From: CALCKW01 sp033852095
GTDB lineage: Bacteria > Pseudomonadota > Gammaproteobacteria > CALCKW01
Reading direction: 5' to 3'
Length of the DNA stretch: 64,000 nt
Assembly (NCBI GenBank): GCA_033852095.1
Contig: JAWSVD010000029.1
Location: 1-64,000, forward strand
The position numbers and the translations under genes were made by a program. Positions 7,815 to 16,229 of this stretch are shown in pieces; the first letter of the stretch is position 1; each line of letters opens with the position of its first letter. The notes beneath the pieces are model-generated. The model was not told the DNA's origin and made no database searches. It saw nothing but the letters and a program-made list of their open reading frames with translations.

Positions 7815-8309
7815 TTAATCAGCGCCGCCGGTATTGTACACCTCTTGCAGCGCCGCCAAGACAACCGGGTGCACAAAGCCACTGACATCACCGTCCAGGC
7901 TGGCGATCTCACGCACCATGCTGGACGACAGAAATTGATACTCTTGGCTGGCGGCAACAAAGATCGTCTCGATGGCGGGGTCCATACTGCGGTTCAGATT
8001 GGCCAGTTGCACCTCGTATTCGAAGTCCCCTATGGCGCGCAGGCCCCGCACGATCACGCTGTCTTCCTGGGTGGCGGCGAATCGGTTGAGCAGACCCGTA
8101 AACGGCGCGACTTCCACGTTGGGCAGATCGGCCAGCACCTGCGTCGCCAGCGCGACACGCTGTTCCAGGTCAAAAATGGTGTTTTTACCCGTGTTATTGG
8201 CAACCGCTACCAGCACTTTGTCGAAAATAGCGGAAGCGCGGTTCACCACGTCTTCGTGGCCGCGCGTCATCGGGTCAAATGTACCCGGGTAAATTACCAT
8301 CTTTGCCAT
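7815..8309 (-). CDS. coaD: Phosphopantetheine adenylyltransferase
   Basis: Catalyses the fourth step of coenzyme A synthesis, transferring AMP to 4'-phosphopantetheine. The nucleotidyltransferase signature YPGTFDPMTRGHEDVV (T/HxGH motif) is at the N-terminus, RGLRAIGDFEYEVQLANLN in the middle, and SSSMVREIA near the end; the length of 164 residues is normal. The start is ATG 8309 (MAKMVIYPG); ATG 8300 is a shorter alternative and the upstream TTG is unlikely. It follows rsmD by 51 nt on the same strand, a conserved pairing in proteobacteria, and precedes the ferredoxin gene. Confidence 0.97.
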   Translation of the reverse strand: MAKMVIYPGTFDPMTRGHEDVVNRASAIFDKVLVAVANNTGKNTIFDLEQRVALATQVLADLPNVEVAPFTGLLNRFAATQEDSVIVRGLRAIGDFEYEVQLANLNRSMDPAIETIFVAASQEYQFLSSSMVREIASLDGDVSGFVHPVVLAALQEVYNTGGAD

Positions 8310-8360
8310 CAATTACGCCTTGATTGGTGCAGTGCAGCATGATGCCGCATTTCAACGGGT

Positions 8361-8945
8361 CTAACAAGTATCGCTTGAAACTACTTGGAACAGCTTAACT
8401 GCAGTCCCCCCTGATATCCTCTCTTTTTTAAGTTGCCAGCGACAGGGCCAATGCGGTGCTTGATGATTCGAATCGTCCTCCACGTACACCCAAGCGCCCG
8501 GATTGAGACAGTTATCCACCTCTGGCAGCACCGCGCTCAACAGCTTCTGGGCAAACGGCGGGTCTAAAAACACCAGATCAAAACACTGCTCGTTGGCGCT
8601 CAGAAAGCGCTGCCAATCATCGCAGTGCACCTCGGCGTCCGCGCCGAGTGTGGCCACGTTACTCTCCAACTGCCGGGCCGCCTGCCGGTTTAACTCCACC
8701 GCCTGCAGGCTGGCCGCCCCCCTGGACAACGCCTCCAACCCCAGCGCACCGGAACCGGCGAACAGATCCAAACACACCGCTCCCGGCACCACACCCTGCA
8801 GCCAGTTGAACAGAGTCTCCCGCTGCCTGTCACCCGTGGGCCGAAGACCCGGCAGCGCCAGCACTGGCAGGCGCCGCCCGCGCCAACGCCCCGCGACGAT
8901 GCGCACGCTGCTCTCGCGGGTGTGATTTCTATTTGATCTCGCCAT
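8361..8945 (-). CDS. rsmD: 16S rRNA (guanine966-N2)-methyltransferase
   Basis: Methylates G966 of 16S rRNA in the 30S subunit. Motif I is DLFAGSGALGLEALSRGA, the acidic ribose-binding residue follows in AVELNRQA, and the catalytic motif IV is LDPPF; RIVAGRWRGRRLPV at the N-terminus is a family hallmark. I start it at ATG 8945 (MARSNRN, 194 residues), because the longer open frame extends into the divergent promoter region shared with ftsY. It is probably the first gene of rsmD-coaD-fdx. Confidence 0.95.
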   Translation of the reverse strand: MARSNRNHTRESSVRIVAGRWRGRRLPVLALPGLRPTGDRQRETLFNWLQGVVPGAVCLDLFAGSGALGLEALSRGAASLQAVELNRQAARQLESNVATLGADAEVHCDDWQRFLSANEQCFDLVFLDPPFAQKLLSAVLPEVDNCLNPGAWVYVEDDSNHQAPHWPCRWQLKKERISGGTAVKLFQVVSSDTC

Positions 8946-9107
8946 CAATCTCGCCGTCTGCCTGCTCTGGGTGAGCTGGGTAAATACTCTCGAAGAGTGC
9001 CGCCTGCAAGTGAAGATGCTAAAATAAGCCATCTAAATTGCAGCCCTAGTTTAGTTCGGTACCGCCGAGCACGCTGCCACTTTTTTGCCCGCCACTATCG
9101 GTACTTC

Positions 9108-10085
9108 ATGAAACTGTTCAGCTTTCTTCGCGGTGGAGATAAACAAGAAAAAACCGCCGCCCCAGCCGAAAAAAAACTCAGCCAAAAAATCAGCAAAACA
9201 GGCTCTCGTTTTCGCAAGGGTTTGCTGGCTCGGCTGCTGGGCAAATCGGTGGTCGACGAGGAATTGCTGGAAGAGCTCGAGAGCGAGCTGCTGATGGCCG
9301 ACGTGGGTGTGCCCACGACTACCGCCATCATGGCAGAGCTGCAACAGCAGATCGGCAAGGGCGAAACCACCCCAGAACAGCTGCGCGAGACGCTGCGAAC
9401 GGTTTTATTGCAGCAACTGAGCGGCGCACAGAGCCCACTCGAGATAACAGCTGGCGACGCTCCCTACGTGATCCTCGTGGTCGGCGTGAACGGCTCGGGC
9501 AAGACAACCACCATCGGCAAACTGGCAAAACAGCTGCAATCGAGCGGTTTGTCGGTGATGCTCGCCGCGGGCGACACCTTCAGGGCTGCCGCTGTCGAGC
9601 AGCTGCAGACCTGGGGCGAACGCAACAATGTCCCCGTGGTCGCACAGGGCACCGGTTCTGATTCCGCCTCCGTCATTTATGACGCGCTTGAGTCGGCCCG
9701 CGCCAAGGGCATCAATGTGCTGATCGCAGACACAGCCGGCCGGCTGCAAACCCAGGCCAACCTGATGGACGAGCTGGCCAAGGTGGTACGCGTGATGGGC
9801 AAGCTGGACGATTCCGCCCCACACGAAGTGCTGCTGGTACTGGACGGCAGCACCGGGCAAAACGCCCTGAGCCAAGCGCGTATGTTCCGCGAGCGCGCGG
9901 GCGTCAGCGGCCTGGCTCTGACCAAGCTTGACGGCACGGCAAAAGGCGGCGTGATTTTCGCCATTGCCAAAGAGCTCGGGCTGCCCTTGCGCTTTATCGG
10001 CGTCGGCGAGGGCATCGACGATCTGAGACCCTTTATCGCCACCGAATTTGTAGACGCGCTGCTTGATAACGAGGCGGCAGAATGA
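9108..10085 (+). CDS. ftsY: Signal recognition particle receptor
   Basis: The SRP receptor GTPase that docks ribosome-nascent chain complexes at the inner membrane. The G1 loop is GVNGSGKTTTIGKLA, DTAGR and TKLDGTAKG give G3 and G4, and GDTFRAAAVEQL is the SRP-GTPase insertion region. At 325 residues it has only a short basic N-terminal segment (MKLFSFLRGGDKQEK) in place of the long acidic A domain of Escherichia coli FtsY, as in Pseudomonas relatives. The start at 9108 gives the usual amphipathic beginning; the frame is open further upstream. Its last four bases overlap ftsE (ATGA). Confidence 0.96.
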   Translation: MKLFSFLRGGDKQEKTAAPAEKKLSQKISKTGSRFRKGLLARLLGKSVVDEELLEELESELLMADVGVPTTTAIMAELQQQIGKGETTPEQLRETLRTVLLQQLSGAQSPLEITAGDAPYVILVVGVNGSGKTTTIGKLAKQLQSSGLSVMLAAGDTFRAAAVEQLQTWGERNNVPVVAQGTGSDSASVIYDALESARAKGINVLIADTAGRLQTQANLMDELAKVVRVMGKLDDSAPHEVLLVLDGSTGQNALSQARMFRERAGVSGLALTKLDGTAKGGVIFAIAKELGLPLRFIGVGEGIDDLRPFIATEFVDALLDNEAAE

Positions 10086-10765
10086 TCCGCCTCTACAAAG
10101 TCAGCAAGCGCTACCCGGACAGCGGCGGCGCGGCCCTGAGCAACATCAACCTGGAAATCCCGCGCGGGGCCATGGGTTTTATCACCGGTCACTCAGGCGC
10201 GGGCAAAAGCAGCCTGCTGAAAATGCTCGCCGCCATCGAAAAACCCACCGGCGGCGACATCCAGGTAGCGGGTCTGGATCTGGCGCACTTGCCGCACAGC
10301 GAATTGCCTGCCTTCCGCCGCCGCATCGGTGTTGTCTTTCAAGAGAACAGGCTGCTCTACGACCGCTCAGTGGGCGAGAACGTGGCGCTGCCGCTGGAAG
10401 TCTGCAATGTGCGCGCGGAAGACACCGAACGCCGCGTACGCGCCGCGCTTGAACGCGTGGGACTGGGCGAATTCTACGACGCCATGCCCCGGCAGTTGTC
10501 GGGTGGCGAGCAACAGCGGGTCAGTATTGCTCGCGCCGTGGTCAACCGCCCTGAGCTGATCATCGCCGACGAGCCCACCGGCAATCTGGACCGCAAATTG
10601 GCGCAGGACATCATGCGCCTGTTCTGGGACTTCAACCGCATCGGCGCCACCGTGCTGGTCGCCACACACGACACCGACATGATCGAACAGATGGAAATGC
10701 CGGTGGTGGAACTGCGCAACGGCAAAGTTCTGCACAATGAATTCTATGAGGCAGCACCGCAATGA
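10082..10765 (+). CDS. ftsE: Cell division ATP-binding protein FtsE
   Basis: ATPase of the FtsEX divisome complex, which controls peptidoglycan amidase activation at the septum. Walker A is GHSGAGKSS, the signature LSGGEQQRVSIARA, and Walker B with D-loop LIIADEPTGNLD; H-loop is ATHD. At 227 residues the length is normal. ATGA overlaps join it to ftsY upstream and ftsX downstream, so the three are translationally coupled, as in most gammaproteobacteria. Confidence 0.97.
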   Translation: MIRLYKVSKRYPDSGGAALSNINLEIPRGAMGFITGHSGAGKSSLLKMLAAIEKPTGGDIQVAGLDLAHLPHSELPAFRRRIGVVFQENRLLYDRSVGENVALPLEVCNVRAEDTERRVRAALERVGLGEFYDAMPRQLSGGEQQRVSIARAVVNRPELIIADEPTGNLDRKLAQDIMRLFWDFNRIGATVLVATHDTDMIEQMEMPVVELRNGKVLHNEFYEAAPQ

Positions 10766-11712
10766 GCCGTGCAAGCTCCGCGAGCAGTTCAAACGCTGGC
10801 CTGACGCAGCAGAGTTTTGCCGAGCGCCAGACGCGCGTCATCAAAAGCACGGCGAAGCGCCTGATCGCCACCCCGCTCGGCACCTCACTGACCATCGCCG
10901 TTATCGCCATCGCGCTCGCCCTGCCCGCCACCTTCTTTGCCTGTGTTGGCAGCCTGCAGGAGCTGGGCATGAGCTGGCGCGGCAATACCCGCGTCACCGT
11001 GTACCTGGAGCAATCCCAGGACGACGCCGCGGGCGAGGCCCTGGCACAGCAACTCAGCCTCAGGCCCGACATCCACAACGCGGTCCACATCGGCAAGGAA
11101 CAAGCCGCCGCAGACTTCGCCATGTGGACCGGCTTTGACGACCTGCTCGCCAGCCTGGACGAGAACCCCCTGCCCGGCGCCATCGTCATTGAACCCGCGA
11201 TAGATCTGAGTGATGAAAACGCCATGCAAACCCTCGCCACCGAGCTGGGCTCCCTGGACGGCGTGGCCAGCGCCGACATGGACATTCGCTGGTTAGAGCG
11301 CCTGAACGCCGTGCTGCGGTTGCTCAACACAGGCATCGCCATCGTCGCATCCTTGCTGGCCGTTGCGGTCGTCATTACCGTGGGCAACACCCTGCGCCTG
11401 GACATCCAGGCCCGCCGCGAAGAGATCGTGGTCGCCCAGCTGGTCGGCGCCACGGATCACTTTGTACAAAAACCCTTCATGGTCACCGGCCTGATGTACG
11501 GCTTGAGCGGCGGTTTTTTGGCCGCGGTGCTGAGCAGTGCGGCCATCACCCTGTTGAACAGCCCCGTGGGCGCATTGGCCGCGGAGTACCAATCAAACTT
11601 CCGCCTCTCGGGACTGGGCATCGGCGGCTTTGCCACCCTTGTCGTGGTGGGCGCTGCACTCGGCCTGTGCGGTGCCTGGCTGACAGCGCGGCAGTACATC
11701 TATCACCGTTAG
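10762..11712 (+). CDS. ftsX: Cell division protein FtsX
   Basis: Membrane partner of FtsE. The protein has 316 residues: a cytoplasmic N-terminus, a first membrane segment (about residues 40-60), a periplasmic loop of about 120 residues that recruits amidase activators in the family, and three more segments (about 188-212, 235-262 and 282-305). LRLDIQARREEIVVAQLVGAT between the second and third segments is a family hallmark. It starts within the ftsE stop (ATGA). No clear terminator was seen after it. Confidence 0.95.
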   Translation: MSRASSASSSNAGLTQQSFAERQTRVIKSTAKRLIATPLGTSLTIAVIAIALALPATFFACVGSLQELGMSWRGNTRVTVYLEQSQDDAAGEALAQQLSLRPDIHNAVHIGKEQAAADFAMWTGFDDLLASLDENPLPGAIVIEPAIDLSDENAMQTLATELGSLDGVASADMDIRWLERLNAVLRLLNTGIAIVASLLAVAVVITVGNTLRLDIQARREEIVVAQLVGATDHFVQKPFMVTGLMYGLSGGFLAAVLSSAAITLLNSPVGALAAEYQSNFRLSGLGIGGFATLVVVGAALGLCGAWLTARQYIYHR

Positions 11713-12031
11713 CAGGCCCTCAACTGTCATGGGCAAAACCGCATTGTGTTTTTGATGGCACCGCAACCGTTGCTTTGATTTTTTTAGTCATTAGACAAAA
11801 TATCAACGACTTAAAGCCATTAAGATCAGCGCAACAAGCCATATCGATAGCGTCCACGGCAACACCGCACCCCGCTACCCTGCCGGTACGGCTGCAGATC
11901 CTGAAACGGGCATTTTTTGTGCTTCAACTCTCGAATCGATGAGAATTTCTCCTAAATCAGATGTATAGAAGTGTAAATATTGGCACTTAGCCCTTCAAAA
12001 CACCGCGCGTTTAGGGGAACCTAAGCCGTAA
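11713..12031. other. Intergenic region upstream of rpoH
   Basis: About 320 bp with no convincing gene. It is more A/T-rich than the flanks, with a small inverted repeat TTAGG-GGAA-CCTAA around 12011-12024. It probably holds regulatory sites for rpoH, but I can name only the CIRCE element that follows. Confidence 0.5.
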
Positions 12032-12058
12032 TTAGCACTCTAAACTCTCGAGTGCTAA
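12032..12058. promoter_or_regulatory. Perfect CIRCE element (HrcA operator) before rpoH
   Basis: The sequence is TTAGCACTC, nine spacer bases, GAGTGCTAA. This is the full CIRCE consensus with no mismatch, centred about 45 bp before the rpoH start. It overlaps a plausible sigma-70 promoter: TTAGCA (12032-12037), 18-bp spacer, and extended -10 TGCTAAAAT (12053-12061). A bound repressor would therefore cover the core promoter. CIRCE is the operator of the heat-labile repressor HrcA; whether this genome encodes HrcA cannot be seen here. Confidence 0.9.
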
Positions 12059-12090
12059 AATATTGCACAACAACCCTTTGAGGTAAAAGC

Positions 12091-12957
12091 ATGTCTACAG
12101 CTCTAGTCGCCCAACAATCCGGGCTGTCACTGCCGTCGGTTGGTAACGATCTCAGTGGCTATTTTTCACGCATTGCCGACATTCCCGTTCTGACAGCAGA
12201 AGAAGAACGGGATTTGGCCGAGCGCCTTCGCGATCACGACGATCTCGAAGCAGCCCGGCGCCTGATCCTCGCTCAGTTAAAGTTTGTGGTGCACATCGCA
12301 CGCGGCTACAACGGCTATGGCCTACCATTGGCGGACCTGGTACAAGAGGGCAACATTGGCCTCATGAAGGCCGTCAAACGCTTTGACCCCACCGTGGGCG
12401 TGCGTCTTATTTCCTTCGCTGTGCACTGGATTCGCGCGGAGATTCACGAATTCGTGATCCGCAATTGGCGCATCGTCAAAGTTGCCACCACCAAAGCTCA
12501 GCGCAAGCTGTTCTTTAAATTGCGCGGCAACAAAAAGCGTCTGGGTTGGTTCAGCGCCGCTGAAGTCGAGACAGTTGCTGAAAACTTGGGCGTCACACCC
12601 GCGCAAGTCCTGGAGATGGAGCGCCGCCTGGCCAGCCATGACGCAGCCTTTGATGGCGCAAGCGGCGACGATGAAGGCACAAGCGCCCTCGCCCCCGCTC
12701 AGTACTTGCAACAGGACAACGCCGACCCAGCGCAGATTCACGAACGTGAAAGCCACAGCGCAGATCAAAACTCAGCGCTGAGCACGGCACTGCACGGCTT
12801 GGACGAGCGCAGCCGCGATATCCTGCAGCGCCGCTGGCTGGACGAAGACAAGACCACGCTGCAGGAATTGGCAGCCGAGTACAGCGTCTCCGCGGAGCGC
12901 ATTCGCCAGATCGAAAAATCGGCGATGGCAAAAATGCGCAAGGTGATGGTCGCTTAA
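12091..12957 (+). CDS. rpoH: RNA polymerase heat-shock sigma factor RpoH
   Basis: Sigma-32, which directs transcription of chaperone and protease genes. It has 288 residues. Region 2 is seen in LILAQLKFVVHIARGYNGYGLPLADL and RFDP, the RpoH box is QRKLFFKLRG, and region 4 ends in an HTH around SVSAERIRQIEKSAMAKMRK. The ribosome site TTGAGG lies 8 nt before the ATG. The gene stands alone after ftsX, as in Pseudomonas, and is followed by a strong terminator. The CIRCE element upstream suggests HrcA control in addition to the usual thermosensing of the mRNA. Confidence 0.97.
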   Translation: MSTALVAQQSGLSLPSVGNDLSGYFSRIADIPVLTAEEERDLAERLRDHDDLEAARRLILAQLKFVVHIARGYNGYGLPLADLVQEGNIGLMKAVKRFDPTVGVRLISFAVHWIRAEIHEFVIRNWRIVKVATTKAQRKLFFKLRGNKKRLGWFSAAEVETVAENLGVTPAQVLEMERRLASHDAAFDGASGDDEGTSALAPAQYLQQDNADPAQIHERESHSADQNSALSTALHGLDERSRDILQRRWLDEDKTTLQELAAEYSVSAERIRQIEKSAMAKMRKVMVA

Positions 12958-12986
12958 GGCCTCAGATTTTCGCCAAGCGCAGCAAC

Positions 12987-13013
12987 AAAAAACCGCGAAT
13001 TTCGCGGTTTTTT
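12987..13013 (+). terminator. Rho-independent terminator of rpoH
   Basis: The hairpin AACCGCGAA / TTCGCGGTT, with A-rich sequence before and TTTTTT after, lies 30 bp beyond the rpoH stop. The flanking A and T runs would let it work in both directions. Confidence 0.9.
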
Positions 13014-13077
13014 GCGTTGCGGCTTAGATGTCCAGCTGCAATCTGCGCGGTCATAGCCAAACCCAAACACCAAGCCA

Positions 13078-13180
13078 CGCGGATGCGCTTCGCTTATACG
13101 CCCTACTGGTGCGTGCCCACTTCGGTTTTTATCGAGATCCGTAGGGCCGATAAGCCACAGAGGCATTTGTGGCATGCCCA
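13078..13180. repeat. Partial copies of the dispersed palindromic repeat
   Basis: CGCGGATGCGCTTCGCTTAT followed by ACGCCCTAC (13078-13106) matches the right arm of the 159-bp units at 23.5 kb. GTAGGGCCGATAAGCC (13141-13156) matches the left arm. They occur as right arm, spacer, left arm, the same junction order found between the two tandem units at 23.5 kb. Confidence 0.6.
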
Positions 13181-13660
13181 AACACATGCACTGGGTCAGG
13201 GAGGCCTCGCCCTCCCCCTTGTAGGCTCGAGTGAGTAGCGCAGCATTGGCGGGATGAAGTGGCGCGGGTGTTTGAGCGGAGCGAGTTTCCGTGCCACCCC
13301 GCCAGTACGAGCAACGCAGCGGTTTTGCGCAGCAAATCGAGAATGCGGGCGTGATTTTTTCCCTAGGTTTTGTTCACACAAAAAGTAGGTCGCCGCCCGG
13401 CGAGAGAGGGCATCGAAGCCACAAAACCAAGCCGCCACATCGAGACGATCAGACCGAGACGATCCACCGCCCGTGAGAATAAAGACACACAAGCCAAGCA
13501 ACCAAGGCATCTCATGCCTCGCCTGCAGCGAAGCGCCATGACGGGCTACGAACAGCAGCACCGTGCAACCCGAAGGGCAGACAAAGCAGGGCGTCTCCGC
13601 TGCATGCGCCGAAGTCACCACTGAACACGGCTTGCGCTAGGAACCGTATTTAGACGGCCT
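13181..13660. other. Non-coding GC-rich intergenic stretch
   Basis: No convincing gene. A short inverted repeat (TTTTGT..ACAAAA, around 13369-13384) precedes GTAGGTCGCCGCCCGGCGAG, reminiscent of dispersed intergenic elements in gammaproteobacteria. Small open frames on both strands lack plausible start signals and normal composition. Confidence 0.4.
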
Positions 13661-14581
13661 TCAGGCGAACAATCCCATCAGCGACGGCAGGTAGTGATCC
13701 AACAACAAGACGCCGAACAGGTACATCAGGTACTGGATCGACACCACAAAGGTGCGCATGGGCTGCTTGTCGCGTGACTCGTCCATCATCAGGATCACGT
13801 GATAAAAAAACCAAGCATTCAGCACCACGGCGCCGGCGAGGTAGAGCACGCCGCTCATGCCGATCAAATAGGGCACCAGCGTCACCAGCACCAGCAGCAC
13901 GGTGTAAAGCAAGACTTGTAGCCGCGTGTAGGCGACGCCGTGCGTCACCGGCAACATGGGGATATCGACCCGGGCGTAATCGTCACGTCGGTGTATCGCC
14001 AGCGCCCAAAAGTGCGGTGGCGTCCAGATAAAGACGATCAAAAACAACAACAGCGGCTCGGCCGTGACCTCCCCCGTCATCGCCGCCCAACCCAGCACCG
14101 GCGGCATAGCACCGGCGGCACCGCCAATCACAATGTTCTGCGGTGTCGCTCTCTTGAGGTACATGGTGTAGACAACCGCGTAGCCAATCAAGGAGAAAAA
14201 TGTCAGCACGGCGGTGAGCGGGTTGACCAAGAACCACAGGATCAACATGGCCACGCCGCCGATGCTCAGCGCAAACACCAGTGTCTCTTTGGTGCTGAGC
14301 TTACCCTGCGGCAGAGGACGGCTGCGTGTGCGCGCCATCTCGGCGTCGGCTTTCTGATCGATGACATGATTGATGGCAGCGGCCGATGCAGAGGCCAAGC
14401 CTATGCCCAGCGTGCCGAACAGCAGCGGTTCGAACGCCATCAGGCCCGGCGTGGAGAGCGCCATGCCCACCAGAGCCGTGAACACCAGCAACAACACAAC
14501 TTTTGGTTTGCACACCTCCAGATAATCGCGCCATTGGCGTCGATCATTCACGGGCTGCTGATCCACTGTTTTCGCGTTCAA
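13661..14581 (-). CDS. ctaB: Protoheme IX farnesyltransferase (heme O synthase)
   Basis: Converts heme B to heme O by adding a farnesyl group; heme O is then oxidised to heme A by CtaA. The 306-residue UbiA-family membrane protein has about nine membrane segments, the Asp-rich prenyl-diphosphate motif in NHVIDQKADAEMARTRSRPL, and the second motif around HFWALAIHRRDDYARVDIPM. It overlaps the end of ctaA by 4 nt (ATGA), so the two enzymes of heme A synthesis are coupled. It closes the minus-strand unit SURF1 - SCO-like - ctaA - ctaB. The cyoE name is also used for this family. Confidence 0.96.
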   Translation of the reverse strand: MNAKTVDQQPVNDRRQWRDYLEVCKPKVVLLLVFTALVGMALSTPGLMAFEPLLFGTLGIGLASASAAAINHVIDQKADAEMARTRSRPLPQGKLSTKETLVFALSIGGVAMLILWFLVNPLTAVLTFFSLIGYAVVYTMYLKRATPQNIVIGGAAGAMPPVLGWAAMTGEVTAEPLLLFLIVFIWTPPHFWALAIHRRDDYARVDIPMLPVTHGVAYTRLQVLLYTVLLVLVTLVPYLIGMSGVLYLAGAVVLNAWFFYHVILMMDESRDKQPMRTFVVSIQYLMYLFGVLLLDHYLPSLMGLFA

Positions 14582-15612
14582 AGCTTGTTCTCACTGTCGG
14601 GACGGACACTGGTGTCCGAGTCGCTGCGCAGCCTGTACAGCAGCGCAACCAAAGTCAATAAACACAGGGCCGCACCGCCGTTGTGCGCAGTCGCTACCGC
14701 CAGCGGCAAGACAAAAATGACGTTGCTGATGCCGAGTGTAAATTGGGCCAGTATAACGGCTATCAGAACCTTGGCCCAGCGCCGCACGGCTGGAGCGACT
14801 TCCGCGCGCAAGGCGCACACTGCCAGCCACAACAAGCACACCGCTGTCACCACCGCCCAGACGCGGTGACTGAGGTGCACCGTGACCCGCGATACATGGC
14901 TGAGCACACCACCTTCGTAATCCACACCCAGACCGCGCCAGAGCGTGAATGCATCACCAAAATCTGTGCTCGGCAGCCACACGCCCTGGCACTTGGGGAA
15001 ATCCGGACACGCCAGGGCCGCGTAATTGGTGCTGGTCCAACCGCCTAAGAATATCTGCACGATAAGCACCGCTAAGCCACCCCACATGCCTAGGCGCAAC
15101 CACGCTGGCCCACCGCTGGCAACGCGCACCGCCCGCGTCCGCAGCCACATCAACCAGAGCAGTGACAAGGTGGCGAAGCCGCCGAACAAGTGCGCGGTCA
15201 CCACCGCTGGTTTTACCAGCAGGGTAACTGTCCACATGCCGAGCAGGCCCTGAAAAATAACCAGCCCCAACAGCAGCACCGCGTGCTTGACCGGCGCTCC
15301 GGCACGGCGATGCCGCCAGGCGATCACCGCCATGATCAGCACCACCAGGCCGAGCAGAGACGCAATGTAGCGGTGGATCATCTCCTTCCAGGCCTTGGCG
15401 GCCTCCACCGGGCGGTCGGGGAAAGCCGAGTTCGCCGCCGAGACATCCTCCACCGCTTCCGGCACCCCGAGAAAACCGTAACAACCCGGCCAATCGGGGC
15501 AGCCCAAGCCCGCGTGCGAGAGGCGGACATAGGCCCCTAAAACGACCACGACCAGCGCCATGATAGTCGCCACTGCCGCCAGTCGGCGCAAGCTCACTGC
15601 GTACGTTTTCAT
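14578..15612 (-). CDS. ctaA: Heme A synthase (COX15/CtaA)
   Basis: Oxidises the C8 methyl of heme O to formyl, giving heme A for the terminal oxidase. At 344 residues it has eight predicted membrane segments. GLGCPDWPGCYG follows the first segment, EMIHRYIASLLG carries a heme-ligand His, and paired histidines occur in VTVHLSHR and TAHNGGA. I start it at ATG 15612, whose A overlaps the SCO-like stop (TGATG); an in-frame TTG sits one codon upstream. The Cys pair in ALACPDFPKCQG matches proteobacterial CtaA. Confidence 0.95.
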   Translation of the reverse strand: MKTYAVSLRRLAAVATIMALVVVVLGAYVRLSHAGLGCPDWPGCYGFLGVPEAVEDVSAANSAFPDRPVEAAKAWKEMIHRYIASLLGLVVLIMAVIAWRHRRAGAPVKHAVLLLGLVIFQGLLGMWTVTLLVKPAVVTAHLFGGFATLSLLWLMWLRTRAVRVASGGPAWLRLGMWGGLAVLIVQIFLGGWTSTNYAALACPDFPKCQGVWLPSTDFGDAFTLWRGLGVDYEGGVLSHVSRVTVHLSHRVWAVVTAVCLLWLAVCALRAEVAPAVRRWAKVLIAVILAQFTLGISNVIFVLPLAVATAHNGGAALCLLTLVALLYRLRSDSDTSVRPDSENKL

Positions 15613-16229
15613 CAACCGATTCGCGACGCTTTGAGCAGAACTTTCAGGTCTTTTAAGAACAACTTCTGCGGCAAATCACTGGGAAATCGCATCATCAGAT
15701 TGCCGAGCGGATCGACCAGATACAACTGCTCCGGGTCGGCATCAAAAATGTCAGCCCCTACATGCCCTCGCACCTGAGCGCGCAGGCCTTTTTCACTCTT
15801 ATCCGGCCCGGCGGAGAGCAGCTGCAAATGCAGCTTTTGCAGCTCGGCCGTGACCGGCGTGTCGGTGACGATCAATCGCCGCATGCGGTGCATTTCGCGC
15901 CCCAGCGACACCCGTACTTGACGGCTGTCATAAAGTGTTTTCTGGCAGCGCTCATCACAGTCGCCATCACGAAAATACAACAGAGTCCACTGGTCTTTTA
16001 TGTCGCTCAATTGCTGCACAGCGCTGCCCGCCAGCGCCGACTGATCCCACTCCAGCAACGGCCGCGCTGGATCCACAAGCGAACCGTGCGCCCGATTACC
16101 GGCGTCGCCGCCCGAGCTCTTCAGCTGATTAAACCAAAGCGATGCGATCACAAAGGGAATGGCAAAAACACCGAGTACTACGAGTAATTTCACCCGACCC
16201 ATGGTCTTATTGGCTGGCTGTAGCGTCAT
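15612..16229 (-). CDS. SCO1-like thioredoxin-fold membrane protein
   Basis: A 205-residue protein with one N-terminal membrane anchor (about residues 13-32) and a soluble domain that would sit in the periplasm. LLYFRDGDCDERCQKTLY carries C-x3-C, the spacing of the copper-binding motif in SCO proteins, though without the Pro that usually follows. Its place between SURF1 and ctaA fits a role in copper delivery to, or redox care of, cytochrome oxidase; this is inference from context. Start and stop overlap the neighbours (ATGA with SURF1, TGATG with ctaA). Confidence 0.75.
   Translation of the reverse strand: MTLQPANKTMGRVKLLVVLGVFAIPFVIASLWFNQLKSSGGDAGNRAHGSLVDPARPLLEWDQSALAGSAVQQLSDIKDQWTLLYFRDGDCDERCQKTLYDSRQVRVSLGREMHRMRRLIVTDTPVTAELQKLHLQLLSAGPDKSEKGLRAQVRGHVGADIFDADPEQLYLVDPLGNLMMRFPSDLPQKLFLKDLKVLLKASRIG

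Noticed and set aside
13940..14869. 309-residue plus-strand frame over ctaB/ctaA
   Set aside because: It is antisense to two clear membrane enzymes, is rich in Arg, His and Gln, and has no recognised motif.
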